From: Corallococcus sp. NCRR
GTDB taxonomy: Bacteria; Myxococcota; Myxococcia; Myxococcales; Myxococcaceae
DNA: 64,000 nt
Assembly: GCF_026965535.1 (NCBI RefSeq)
Contig: NZ_CP114039.1
Location: 6,572,001-6,636,000, forward strand
Direction: 5' to 3'
Part shown: piece by piece, positions 26,922 to 38,100 of the stretch
Layout of the letters: each line of letters begins with the position of its first letter
Numbering within the stretch: the stretch's first letter is position 1
Notes under the pieces: model-generated
Seen by the model: only the letters and a program-made list of their open reading frames with translations
What the model was told of the DNA's origin: nothing
Database searches by the model: none
Program-made: the position numbers and the translations under genes

Positions 26922-27698
26922 TCAGGCCGGTTGACGCCGGCCCGGCATGCGGTTCGCCACGAGGAAGAGCGGGTCGATGCTCCGCACCCGCTCGTCCGGA
27001 GGCAGCGTGCGCAGCTGCCTCGTGACGAGGTGCAGCTCCGTGCAGCCCGCGATGAAGCCGTCCACGTCGTGGGTGCGGACCAGCCGCTCGCACAGCGCGG
27101 TCGCCTCGGTGGCGTCCCCGTGCTTCTTGAGCCGGTAGATGACCTCGTGCAGCTCCGCCTGCTCCTCGGGCGTGGTCCAGTGCAGGTGCGGCTCCGCCAC
27201 GCGCCAACGCTCGTTGCGCTCGAAGACGCGCGCGGTGCGAGTGCCCTGGCTGGAGAGGATGAGCCAGCGCTTGCCGGACGCAATCACCTCGTCGAGCACC
27301 ATGTCCACGAGCGAGACGGTGAGCTCACGCAGCGCCGGTGAGACGTATCCCAGGAAGTGGTGCATCGTGACACATGCGATCACGATGCGCTGTGCGCCGA
27401 GCGAACGCAGGCGGCTCATGACGCCTTCGAGCCACCGCACGACCGCCGTCTCCTCGCCTCGCAGGATGGCCTGCGTGCGATCCGGCACGTTCGGATAGGA
27501 CAGGAGGATGCACGCCGGCCCCTCCTGCTCCAGCTCGAAGGGGTTCTCCTCGTAGATCGTCTTCAGGAACTCCGCGGAGGCCAGGGGCCCGAGGCCTCCG
27601 ACGATGCCCAGCAGTTCCCTCGGAGCCGGGACCCCTTCGACGTCCCATGCCGGAGTGCGGACGGGCTGAACTGGCGCGATGTCCAAGGAGTGGCTCAC
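26922..27698 (-). CDS. Aspartate/glutamate racemase family protein
   Basis: The product is 258 residues from GTG 27698. It begins, after about 30 residues, with LLGIVGGLGPLASAEFLKTI, the family's start, and has the two catalytic cysteines in IACVTMHH (first Cys) and GFIAGCTELHLV (second Cys). These PLP-independent enzymes interconvert L- and D-Asp or -Glu. The first motif reads CVTMH where most members have CNTAH, so specificity may differ. In this context it could supply a D-amino acid to the NRPS, which has no recognisable epimerisation domain; this is inference. It is divergent from the glycosyltransferase. Confidence 0.85.
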   Translation of the reverse strand: MSHSLDIAPVQPVRTPAWDVEGVPAPRELLGIVGGLGPLASAEFLKTIYEENPFELEQEGPACILLSYPNVPDRTQAILRGEETAVVRWLEGVMSRLRSLGAQRIVIACVTMHHFLGYVSPALRELTVSLVDMVLDEVIASGKRWLILSSQGTRTARVFERNERWRVAEPHLHWTTPEEQAELHEVIYRLKKHGDATEATALCERLVRTHDVDGFIAGCTELHLVTRQLRTLPPDERVRSIDPLFLVANRMPGRRQPA

Positions 27699-27788
27699 GG
27701 GAGATCCAAGCTGGCGTGTTTTACAATATTTCCAAGATAAAAGCACCTGATAAACAGGATTGCCCGTTCTCACGCCCGAAAGTGCCCC
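27699..27788. promoter_or_regulatory. Divergent promoter region (racemase / glycosyltransferase)
   Basis: The 90-base gap is AT-rich in the middle (27717-27755, TTTTACAATATTTCC and GATAAAAG), standing out against the high-GC flanks. It should hold promoters for both genes; exact hexamers are ambiguous. Confidence 0.45.
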
Positions 27789-29111
27789 ATGGCCACCATC
27801 GTCATCGCGCCCCTGCCCGTGCCGGGTCACGTCAATCCCAGCCTGCGAATCGCGCGGTCGCTGCAGCGGCGGGGGCACCGGGTGCACTACCTGGGCATCC
27901 TGGAGCTGGAGGAGGAGGTGCGCGCGGAGGGCTTCGAGTTCACGCCCCTGTTCGCGGACGTCTTCCCCAAGGGGAAGCTGAGCGAGCTGCGCGCGACCGC
28001 GGCGCGGCTGAAGGGCCCTCGGCTCTTGTGGTTCCTGCGCACACAGGCCGCGCGCTTCAATCAGGCGCTGAAGCGGATGGTGGACGGGGAGGTGGATGAC
28101 GCCCTGCGGGGGCTGCGTCCGGACCTGCTCATCTGCGACGAGAAGCTCCGGCACCTCTCCGTCATCGGGCATGGCCTGGGCATCCCGGTGCTCCAGATGA
28201 ATGTGACGATTCCCCCGGAGCTCATTCCGCGTGAGGCCGGGGCGCAGCGCGGACCGGGCCGCGGCGGCGCGATGCCGGGCGAGTGGCTCCTGACGGCGCT
28301 CGGGTTCTTTCCCCGCCTGAAGCCCTCGCTGCTGGCGCTCGCGCGCAAGCATCGCTATCCGCTGAAAGACGTCCGGGGCATGCCCGGCCTGGACCGCGCG
28401 CTCTCTCCGGAGCTGCTGCTGTGCCCTCGCGAGTTCGCGGAGGTCCGCGTGCAAAGCGCTCCGGGCGAATACTGCTACATCGAGCCGTGCATCGACCGGG
28501 ACCGCCGCGAGCCCGACTTCCCCTGGGAGCAGGTGAGCGAAGAGCGTCCGCTGGTCTTCTTCGCGCTCGGGACGCTCGCGGCGACGTCCGCGCACAACCT
28601 GCGCATCCTCCGGGAGGCCTTCCTGGCGGCCTCGCGGCGTCCGGACCTCCAGTTCGTCATCGCGGTGGGCTCATCGATGGAGCCGTCGATGTTCGACGTG
28701 CCTCCCGGGGTCATCGCCGTGAAGGTCGCGCCCCAGCTGGGGTTGCTGCGCAAGGCGGCGGTCATGGTGAACCACGCCGGCACGAACAGCGTGAAGGAGT
28801 GCATCGCGTTCGGCGTGCCCATGGTCTCCATCCCGCTCCAGTTCGATCAGCCGGACATCGGGCGGCTGGTCGAACTGCACGGGGTGGGGCGGACGATCGC
28901 GCCTCGCGACTTCACCGCGGAGCGGCTGCTCACCGCGCTCGATGCCGTCCTCCGGGATCCGGCCTGCAAGCAGGCGTGTGAGCAGCTGCGGACGCACTTC
29001 GTTCGGTCCGAGCAGACGCACGAGGCCGCGGGCCCCATCGAGGCGTTCATCGACGGGCGAGCGCGTAGCGGGCCGGTTGCCTCGCCTCCGCCCCAGGCAA
29101 CCGGGAGCTGA
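27789..29111 (+). CDS. GT1 (MGT/UGT-like) glycosyltransferase
   Basis: This 440-residue GT-B enzyme has an N-terminal acceptor domain beginning TIVIAPLPVPGHVNPSLRIARSL, where the His before N is the family's catalytic base, and a C-terminal nucleotide-sugar domain with VNHAGTNSVKECIAFGVPMVSIPLQFDQPDIGRLVE (key residues His, Gly, Ser, Glu and DQ). It has no signal peptide and should act in the cytosol on a hydrophobic small-molecule acceptor. Its place beside the racemase and near the NRPS suggests glycosylation of the lipopeptide. The exact sugar donor cannot be read from the sequence. Confidence 0.88.
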   Translation: MATIVIAPLPVPGHVNPSLRIARSLQRRGHRVHYLGILELEEEVRAEGFEFTPLFADVFPKGKLSELRATAARLKGPRLLWFLRTQAARFNQALKRMVDGEVDDALRGLRPDLLICDEKLRHLSVIGHGLGIPVLQMNVTIPPELIPREAGAQRGPGRGGAMPGEWLLTALGFFPRLKPSLLALARKHRYPLKDVRGMPGLDRALSPELLLCPREFAEVRVQSAPGEYCYIEPCIDRDRREPDFPWEQVSEERPLVFFALGTLAATSAHNLRILREAFLAASRRPDLQFVIAVGSSMEPSMFDVPPGVIAVKVAPQLGLLRKAAVMVNHAGTNSVKECIAFGVPMVSIPLQFDQPDIGRLVELHGVGRTIAPRDFTAERLLTALDAVLRDPACKQACEQLRTHFVRSEQTHEAAGPIEAFIDGRARSGPVASPPPQATGS

Positions 29112-29138
29112 CACCTCCCCCCGTGACGCCGCGCTCGT

Positions 29139-30617
29139 CTACCTGTCGCTGTGGCTCAGGCGGCGGCTCTTCCCTGAGGCCCGTGACGCCGTGCTGCCCC
29201 GCCGCTTCGAGAACACCTCGCCTCCTCCATCGGAGTCCTCGCGATGAACACGGTCATCTTCGCCTGTGTCCACAATGCCGGCCGCTCGCAGATGGCGGCG
29301 GCCTTCTTCAACGCCCTGGTGGATCCGGCCAGGGCGCGTGCCGTTTCCGCCGGGACCCAGCCCGGTGAGCGCGTTCATCCCGAGGTGCAGGCCGCCATGG
29401 CCGAGGTGGGCGTCGACCTGTCGGGCGCCCGGCCCCAGCGCCTCACGGACGAACTGGCGCAGGGCGCTCAGTGGCTCATCACCATGGGGTGCGGCGACGC
29501 CTGCCCGTACGTGCCGGGGTTGAAGCGGGAGGACTGGCCGCTGGAAGACCCCAAGGGCAAGCCGGTGGAGCGCGTGCGCGAGATTCGCGATGACGTGCGA
29601 GCCCGCGTCATGGCGTTCCTGGAGCACGAGGGCTGGACTCGCCGGGCGGGCAGGGAGGATGGAGTCCGGAGCGTTTGAGTCACGCTCCCCTCGGGCTGGG
29701 TGGGTTGCCAGTGCGTGGAGCCGCTCCAGCCCGGTAGGTTCCTGGGCCATCCACGGCACGAGCGCGACACGTCGGGCATGGTCGCGCACGACTCGAGCCA
29801 CCTGCTCGGCCGGCAGCGACCGGAGCGCTGGCGGCATGCGTGCCAGCGCGGCTTGTTCCCGCTCCCTGATGGCCAGGGCGACCGGATCCGACGGGGCCAT
29901 GGGCCGGAAGACGCCGTTGATGACCAGTCGTTGGTGGACCAGTCCCAAGGCGCGCAGCTCGCCAGCGGTCCGCTCCGCCTCCTGAAGCGCCGCGCGCTCC
30001 GGCCGCGTGACAAGCACGACGGTCGTGAGTTGGGGATCGGCGAGGGCGGCGAGGGCCGCGGAGAAGCGCTCCCTGCGCATCGTGAGCCCTGAGTGGGGCC
30101 CGAGGCAGGAGGCGCCGCGGGTGTTGCTGTCGAGGAAGTCGGTCCAGGCCCGGGGCAGGCTGAGCAGACGCAGGGTGTGGCCCGTGGGTGCCGTGTCGAA
30201 CACCACGTGATCGAACTGCTGGCGCCACGTCGCTTCCAGCAGCCCGGCGAATTCGTCGAACGCGGCGATCTCCGTGGTGCAGGCGCCGGACAGCTCCTCC
30301 CGGATCTTCTTCACCTCCGTCTCGGGCGCGTGCCCGAGGAAGGGCGCGAGGACCCGCTCCCGGTAGGCGTCAGCGGCGGCTTCGGGATCGATGTCGAGCG
30401 CCATCAGGCCCGGGACTCCGGGAACAGCCCTGGGCTGGCGCGACAACTCGACGCCCAGCATCTCGTCGAGATTGGAGTCAGGGTCCGTGCTGACGAGCAG
30501 CACGCGCCTGCCCGCATCCGCCAAGCGGATGGCCGTCGCGCAGGCGAGCGAGGTCTTGCCCACTCCGCCCTTACCCGTGAAGAACAGATAAGGGGTTCCG
30601 GAAGCTGTCAGTTGCAT
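29139..30617 (-). CDS. arsA: ArsA/Get3-type anion-transporting ATPase (single domain, C-terminal frame runs antisense through arsC)
   Basis: Residues 1 to about 310 are a SIMIBI ATPase: deviant Walker A FTGKGGVGKTS (near 14-24), signature DPDSNLDEMLG, Walker B-like HVVFDTAPTGHTLRLL and a closing VPWMAQEPTGLERLHALA. ArsA proteins that power As(III) efflux usually have two such halves; only the first is present. After residue about 313 the frame passes, with no stop, antisense through all of arsC and ends at 29139 (492 residues in total). That last 180 residues has no family resemblance and low complexity. Loss of the second half and of the original stop by deletion is the simplest reading. No arsB/acr3 or arsD gene is visible. 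Confidence 0.75.
   Translation of the reverse strand: MQLTASGTPYLFFTGKGGVGKTSLACATAIRLADAGRRVLLVSTDPDSNLDEMLGVELSRQPRAVPGVPGLMALDIDPEAAADAYRERVLAPFLGHAPETEVKKIREELSGACTTEIAAFDEFAGLLEATWRQQFDHVVFDTAPTGHTLRLLSLPRAWTDFLDSNTRGASCLGPHSGLTMRRERFSAALAALADPQLTTVVLVTRPERAALQEAERTAGELRALGLVHQRLVINGVFRPMAPSDPVALAIREREQAALARMPPALRSLPAEQVARVVRDHARRVALVPWMAQEPTGLERLHALATHPARGERDSNAPDSILPARPASPALVLQERHDAGSHVIANLAHALHRLALGVFQRPVLPLQPRHVRAGVAAPHGDEPLSALRQFVREALGPGARQVDAHLGHGGLHLGMNALTGLGPGGNGTRPGRIHQGVEEGRRHLRAAGIVDTGEDDRVHREDSDGGGEVFSKRRGSTASRASGKSRRLSHSDR
29244..29678 (+). CDS. arsC: Low-molecular-weight phosphatase-type arsenate reductase
   Basis: The 144-residue protein begins MNTVIFACVHNAGRSQMA, a Cys-x5-Arg phosphate loop (Cys8 to Arg14) shared by LMW tyrosine phosphatases and thioredoxin-coupled ArsC. 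ITMGCGDACPYVPG supplies the two further Cys residues of the reduction relay (about 82 and 86), and DWPLEDPKGKP is the conserved Asp-Pro loop. It reduces As(V) to As(III). The other strand across this whole gene is also open and continues the ArsA frame, so 435 bases may be coding on both strands, though the antisense part looks like accidental read-through. Confidence 0.92.
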   Translation: MNTVIFACVHNAGRSQMAAAFFNALVDPARARAVSAGTQPGERVHPEVQAAMAEVGVDLSGARPQRLTDELAQGAQWLITMGCGDACPYVPGLKREDWPLEDPKGKPVERVREIRDDVRARVMAFLEHEGWTRRAGREDGVRSV

Positions 30618-30727
30618 GCGGAACGATGGCGCATCCCACCAGGATGGGGGAAGTGCGGCAGCGTCCCATGGAGAGCAGGGGGGCTCGGCTGTCCATGCTC
30701 TCCATGAAGCTCCGCCTGCCGCACCCC

Positions 30728-32120
30728 TTACGGCGTGTCGTCACCGGGCAGGGCGAGCACGGGGGCCGGTCCTCGCCGGGGGAGCTCGCTCAGGCGCCGC
30801 GTGGGCGTCTGGGTGATGGCGTCGAGCAGTGTCTGGAAGTCCTCCGCCATCGCCGCGATGCGCTCCCGGTCGAACAGGTGGGCCCGGTATTCGAACGTAC
30901 CTCCCAGGCCCGCCGCGTCCTCGACGACGTTGAGCTTCAGGTCCGTCAGCGACTGCTCGCGCTGGAGCGGCAGCACGGAGACCGTCAGGTCCGCCACGGG
31001 GGCGGGGCGGTGCGGCTCCATGGCGGTGAAGGAGAAGCCGACCTGCCAGGGCGGAGGCATCCTCGCCGCCAGTTCGGCGTGGGGAAGCCCCTGGTGATGG
31101 AACGCCTCCAGGTACGTGCTCCGGACCCGTCGCAGGACGTCCACGAAGCCGGGGTCTCCCGTCAGGTCCGTGCGGACCACCAGGTAGCCCGCGAACATGC
31201 CCGGCAGTTTCTCCAGCTCCGGACGCGGGCGGTTCGCGTGCGAGAAGCCGACGCAGACGTCCTCCTGATCCGCGTCCCTCGCGAGGAGCACCTGGAAGAC
31301 GGCGAGCAACAACATGAACGGCGTGACGCCTTCCTTGCGGCAGAGCGCGCGCAAGGCCCTGGCCTGTTCGGGCGTGAGCTGGAAGGGATGGGCGGCGCTC
31401 CCGCGAGCTTCGTCACCCGTGCGTGCCGGACGGTAGGGGAGCGCCAGCGCGGGGAGCGGTCCCGCGAGCTTGCGGCTCCAGTACGCGCGCAGGGACTCCA
31501 GGGCTCCGTCGTGGAGCCAGGCGTGCTCCCAGCGGGTGAAGTCCCGGTACTGCAACGCGGGCTCGGGGAGCCGTGAGGGCAGGCCCTGACGGCGCGTGGC
31601 GTAGAGCTCCGCCAGCTCCCCGAGCAGCAGGGCCGTGGACACGTAGTCCGTGATGGCGTGGTGCTGGTTGATGAAGAGCAGGTGCTGCTCCGCCTCCAGG
31701 CGGTAGAGCCGGGCCCGGAACACGGGGCCCCGCTCCACGTCGAACGGCAGGCGCAGCTCCTCGTCGATCCTCCGCGACGCCTCGGACTCGCGCGCGGGCG
31801 CTGGCAGCTCGCCCAGGTCGGTGACCTGGAGCCGCGCGTCTCCGTGCGGAGCGATGCGCTGCATGGGGATGCCGTCAATGCGGGGGAAGGACGTCCGGAG
31901 GATTTCATGGCGCCGGATGAGCGCATCGAGCGCTTCGCCCAGGGCGCCAGCGTCGAGCGGGCCTTCCAGCCGGAACACCGTCGGAGTGGAGTGCGCGAGG
32001 TCCTCGGGGCCCTTCGCGGGATCCGACCAGTACACCTGCTGCCGCGTCGACAGGGGCAGCAGCTCGCACGCGGCCGTGGGCGTGATGGGCGGGAGGCTCG
32101 GCCCTGCCGTGCCTCGGAGT
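30728..32120 (-). other. Terminal condensation-like domain (chain release)
   Basis: About 455 residues after the last T domain fold as a C domain (LPLSTRQQVYW, HEILRTSF, NQHHAITDYVST, FQVLLARDADQEDVCVGF) and end the protein with no thioesterase or reductase. The second His is kept; DG is DY. Such terminal C domains release chains by amide, ester or ring formation in other systems. Confidence 0.8.
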
Positions 32121-35100
32121 GAATCGATGTGCGCGGCGAGGGTCGCGATGGTCGGCTTCGCGAAGAAGTCCGTCAGCGACAGCTCCAGGCCGAAGATGCC
32201 GCTCATGCGCGTGGCAGCCTGGGTGGCCATGAGGGAGTGGCCTCCCAGTTCGAAGAAGTCGTCGTCCACGCCCAGGGGCGCGCCCTGGAGGACGTCGCTC
32301 CACACTCCAGCGATGAGTTCCTCGGTCGGCGTGCGGGGCGGAGTGCGCTGACGCGTCCTGCGCTCTCCGCTGACCGCTTCAGGCTCCGGGAGCGCCTTGA
32401 CGTCCAGCTTGCCGTGGGGCGTGAGCGGCAGTGCCGCGAGGGGGACCCACGCGGACGGCACCATGTAGTCCGGGAGCCGGCCCTTCATGAACGCACGCAG
32501 GGAATCGATGGCGGCCGTGCCATCGTCCTGCGTGACGAAGTAGGCCACGAGCCGCTTGCCTCCCGACGGATCGGGACGGGCGACGACGCAGGCCTCGTTC
32601 ACGCCGGGGGCCTGGGCGAGCACGGCTTCAATCTCCCTCGGCTCGACGCGGAAGCCACGGACCTTCACCTGATCATCCGCGCGCCCCACGAACTCCAGCT
32701 CTCCGGACGCGAGCACGCGCACGAGGTCTCCCGTGCGGTACAGCCGGGCTCCGGGCGTGGTCGAGAAGGGGGAGGGAACGAAGCGCTCGGCCGTGAGGTC
32801 CGGACGCTCCAGATAGCCGCGCGCCAGACCCGCGCCCGCGACGTACAGCTCGCCCGTGCTGCCCCGGGGGACGGGGTGGAGGCGGGCGCCGAGCACGTAC
32901 ACCCGCACGTTCGGCAGCGGACGGCCGATGCTCGGCCGCTCGATGTTCACGTCAGGGCTGATGCTCGCGCACACCGTCACCTCGGTGGGCCCGTAGGCGT
33001 TGAGCAGGCGCCGTCCCGGCTTCCACCGCGCGGCGATCTCCGGCGTGCACGCATCGCCCGCGGAGATGACCACCCGCAGCGCTTCCAGTCCGGCCGGGTC
33101 CAGTTGCGCCAGCACCGGCGGCGTGAGCGTCACGGTGGTGATGCCCTCGCGCTGGATCAGATTGCGCAGCGGTGCCCCCGGCATCAGCGCGTCGCGCGGG
33201 GCCAGGTGGATGCAGCCGCCGCCCACGAGCGTGGCGAAGACCTCGGAGACGGAGGCGTCGAAGCCGAGCGCCGCGGCCTGGAGCACCCGGCTGCCGGACG
33301 TGATGTCGAACGCGGCCGCCTGGGCCAGGGCCGTGTTGCACAGGCCCTGGTGGGTGAGCAGGACGCCCTTGGGTTTCCCCGTCGAGCCCGAGGTGAAGAT
33401 GACGTAGGCCAGCGCCCCGGGGGCCACGGCGACGTCCGACGGCGTGTTCGGATGGCGCGCGATGCCCGCCCACTCCGTGTCCAGACACACCGGCAGCTCG
33501 GAGCGCAGGGGGAGCTCATCCAGCACCGCGGCCTGCGTGAGCAGGACGGAGACCGCCGACTCCTGGAGCAGCAGGGAGAGCCGTTCGGTGGGGTAGCCGG
33601 GATCGAGCGGGACGAAGCCGCCGCCTGCCTTCAGCACTCCGAGCAGCGCCACCACCAGCTCCAGCGCCCGCTCCATGCAGACGCCGACGCGCACCTCGGG
33701 GCCCACGCCCAGGCCTCGCAGATGGCGCGCGAGCTGGTTTGCGCGCCGGTCGAGCTCCGCGTACGTCAACGCCTGTCCCTGGAGGGACACCGCCAGCGCA
33801 TGCGGCGTGCGGCGCGCCTGCGCTTCGATGAGCGCGTGCACGCGCAGGTCCGCGGGCAGCTCCGCGTCCGTGGCGTTCCATTCGACGAGCAGTTGGTGGC
33901 GCTCCGCGTCCGCGAGCACGGGCAGGGTGGCCAGCCGCGTCTCCGGTGCCGCGACCGCTGCTTCCAGCACGCGCTGGTAGGCCTCCGCCATGCGGGCGAT
34001 GGTCGCCGCGTCGAAGAGGTCCGTGCTGTATTCCCACACGCCGACGAGGCTGCCCTGGAACTCCTCCAGCACCAGGGTGAGGTCAAACTTGGAGGAGGCG
34101 TTCTCGAACGCCACGCCCCCCAGCGTCAGGCCCGGCAGCTTCAGCTCCGTGAGCGGCTGGTTCTGGAGCGCCAGCTTCACCTGGAACAGCGGCGTGTGGC
34201 CCAGGCTGCGCTCCGGGTTCAGCGCGCGGACGAGTTCCTCGAATGGCAGGTCCTGGTGCGCGTACGCCTCCAGCGAGGCTTCGCGCACGCGGCGGATGAG
34301 CTCGCGGAAGGCCGGGTCTCCGCCCAGGCGTCCGCGAATCACCAACTGGTTCACGAAGAAGCCGATGAGGCCTTCCATGTCCGCGTGGTTGCGGCCGGCC
34401 ACATCGGTGCCCACGGTGAGGTCCTCCTGGCCCGTGTAGCGCGCGAGCAGGGCCTGGAAGCCGGCCATGAGCGTCATGAACAGCGTGGCGCCCTCCGCGC
34501 GGCTGAGGCCCTTCAGCGCTTCGACGAGCGCGGGCGGCAGCGTGGCGCGGTGGTGGGCGCCTCGCAGGCTCTGCGTCAGCGGGCGCGGGCGGTCCGTGGG
34601 CAGCGCCAGCACCGGCGGCACGTCCGCGAGCTGCCGCCGCCAGTAGTCGAGCTGGGCCTCCAGCACTTCACCCTTCAGCCAGCCGCGCTGCCAGCTGGCG
34701 AAGTCCGCGTACTGGAGCACCGGCGGCGGCAGGGGCGAGGGCTGATCCGCGACGAAGGCGACGTAGAGCGCCATGAGGTCCCGGACGAGGATGCCCCGCG
34801 ACCAGCCGTCGGAGATGATGTGGTGCATCACGAAGACGAGCACGTGCTCCCGCGCGGACAGCCGCAGCAGGGACACGCGCAAGAGCGGTGCCCGGGCCAG
34901 ATCGAACGAGCCGCCCGCTTCATCGCTGACGTAGCGAAGGACCACCGCGTCCTGCTCCGGCCGGGGGACGTCCGACAGGTCCACGCGTCCCAGCGGGACC
35001 TCCAGCTCCGCGGTGATGCGCTGCACGGGTTCGCCGTCCACGAGATCGAAGCTCGTGCGCAGGCTCTCGTGGCGGCGGACGATCTCCGCGATGCTGCGCT

Positions 35101-38100
35101 CGAGCACGTCCGCGTCCAGCTCGCCCTCCACCCGGATGGCGCCGGAGATGTTGTAGGCCGCGTTGCCGGGCCGCATCCGGTCCACCACCCACAGGCGCTT
35201 CTGCGCGAAGGACAGCGGCAGCGCCTGTCCACGCGGGACGGGGACGATGGCCGGCCGGTCCACGCCCGTGCCCTGGCGCTGGAGGCGCTCGTCGATGCGC
35301 TCGGCCAGGGCCTCCACGGTCGGGTGCGCGAACAGCTCGCGCAGGGGCAATTCCACGCCCAGGGCCGCGCGGATGCGCGACACGGCCTGGGTCGCGAGCA
35401 GTGAGTGGCCGCCCAGGTCGAAGAAGCTGTCCTGGATGCTCACGCGCTCCACCGACAGGAGCCGCGCGAAGAGTCCGGCGAGGATCTCTTGCGTCGGTGT
35501 CCTCGGCGCCACGACAGGTTGATCGCCGCCGGCACCTCCGCGCCGCCGGGCCTCAGTCGCCGCGGGCATGAGCGCCGCGCGGTCCACCTTGCCGTTGGGC
35601 GTGCGGGGCAGGGCGTCCACGCTGATGAAGGCGGACGGGAGCATGGGCTCCGGCAGACGGGCCGCGAGGAACGCGGTCAGGTCGTTGTCGCCGGGCGCCC
35701 CCACGTCGCTGGGGACGACGCAGGCCACGAGCCTCGCGCCGCCGTCCGGTTCGGAGATCGCGAGCACCACGGCCGCGCGCACGCCGGGGTGGCGCGTCAG
35801 CGTGGATTCAATCTCTCCCAGCTCCACGCGGTTGCCGCGCACCTTCACCTGGTCGTCACGCCGGCCGACGAACTCCAGCATGCCGTCCGCGCGCCAGCGG
35901 CCGTAGTCGCCCGTGGCGTAGAGCCTCGCGCCCATCCGGTCTGGGCCCGGGTGGGGGACGAAGCGCTCCGCGGTGAGGTCCGGCCTCCCGAGGAACCCGT
36001 GCGTCACGCCCTTGCCGCCGATGTGGATGTGGCCGACGACGCCCGTGGGCACGCGCTCGCCCGACGCGTCGAGCAGCAACACCTCCGCGTTGTCGATGGG
36101 CCGCCCGGCGGGCACCACGCTCGTGACGTCCTGGGGCGTCGCCCGGTGGAACGTGCTCGTCAGCGTGCACTCGGTGGGGCCGTACTGGTTGACGATTCCC
36201 ACGTCCGGGCCAAAGACAGCGCGGGCCCGCTCGACGTCCGTGGCGAGGAGCCGCTCACCACTGCAGAGGATGACCCGCACCGTGCGCAGGTCGCGAGGGC
36301 GCGTGTCCGCCGCCGCCAGCAAGAGGCGCAGCAGGCTGGGCACCACGCTGGGCAGCAGCGTCACCCGGTGGTGCTCGATGGTGGCGAGGAGTTCCTCAGG
36401 GTCGCGCCCACGCTCGCCCTCGGCGAACACGACGGGGACGCCCATCAACACCGGCGCCAGCATGTCGCGCAGTGAGGCGTCGAACGAGGCCGACGCCAGT
36501 TGCAGGGCGACATCCCCCGGGCCCGGTCTGTACGTGCGCTCCAGATAGCCCACGTAGTTCAGGATGCCGGCGTGGTGGCAGATGATGCCCTTGGGTCTGC
36601 CGGTGGAGCCGGACGTGTAGACCAGGTGCGAGATGTCATCGCCCTGGACCGGGACCGGCTGGAAGCCTTCGATGGACGCGCTGGCGATGCTCTCGATGCG
36701 CACCGCGTGCCGCCGCCATGCTTCCGGAAGCTGCTCGCACCGAGGCCCGTCCGTGACGACAACGCGGGGGCTCGCATCGTCGAGCATGTACGCGATGCGC
36801 TCCGCCGGATAGCCCGGGTCGAGCGGCACGTAGGCGCCGCCCGCTTCGAACACTCCCAGCAGGGTGGAGAGCAGTTCGGGCGAGCGGGGGAGGAAGACGG
36901 CGACCGGCGTCCCCCGGCGGACTCCGAGCCGCGCCAGCTCGGCGGCCATGCGGCGGGCTTCGCGCGCGAGGTCCGCGTAGCTCACGGTGCGTGCGCCCAT
37001 GAGGGCGGCGAGCGATGCCGGTGCGCGCTGCACGTGGCCGTGGAAGCGCTCGAGGATGGATTGGGGCGTGGGCGGCTCGCGCACGCCCGACTCCAGACGC
37101 TGGAGCTCGCGGCGCTCGTCCGTGGACAGCAGGGGCACTCCGTCCACGCGCTGATCGGGCTTCGCGACCACGGCCTCCAGGAACACGCGCAGGTGCTCCA
37201 GCAGGCGGCGCGCGGTGGCGGCGTCGAACAGCGCCGTCGCGTAGCGCAGCGTGCCTCGCAGGACGTCGGGGGTCTCCATGAAGGAGAGGCTCAAGTCGAA
37301 GCGGGCCGCCTCCTCCGCTCCCGCGAGCGAGCGCAGCGTCAGGCCTCCGGGCAGGGCCAGCTCGGGCACCGGCGCGTTCTGCAGGATGAGCAGCACCTGG
37401 AACAGCGGCGACCGGCTGCGGTCCCGCGGCGGCGCCAGCGCCTCCACCAGCTTGTCGAAGGGGATGTCCTGGTGCGCGTACGCGGCCAGCGTCACCTCGC
37501 GCACGCGTCCCACCAGTTCTCGGAACGTCGGGTTGCCCGACAGGCGCGTGCGCAGCGCGAGCGTGTTGATGAAGAAGCCGACGGTGCCCTCGAGCTCCTT
37601 GCGGTTGCGTCCCGCGATGGGCGTTCCCACCACGACGTCGTCCTGGCCCGAGTGCCGGGCAAGGACCGCCTGGAAGCCCGCGAGCAGCACCATGAACAGC
37701 GTGGCGCCTTCACGGCGGCTCAGCTCCTTCAGGCCGTCCGTGAGCTCCCGGGGCAGGTCCAGCGGCTGGCTCGTGCCGTCATAGGACGGGGTCGCCGGAC
37801 GGGGACGGTCCGTGGGCAGCTCCAGCGCCGGAGGGGCTCCGGCCAACTGGCCGCGCCAGTGCGTCAGCTCCGCCTCCAGCACCTCACCCTGGAGCCGCTC
37901 GCGCTGCCAGCGAGCGAAGTCCGCGTAGCTCCGGGTCAGCTCGGGCAGCCGGGGCCGCCGGCCTTCCGCGAAGGACGCGTAGAACTCCGCCAGCTCTCCG
38001 ATGACGAGGCCCAGCGACCAGGCGTCGAACACGCTGTGATGCACGGTCAGGGTGACGACGTGCTGTCGCGCGCCCAGCTTGATGAGCCCGGCGCGGATGA

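Noticed and set aside
32129..35404. 1091-codon plus-strand open frame opposite module 8
   Set aside because: Antisense artefact of high-GC coding sequence.
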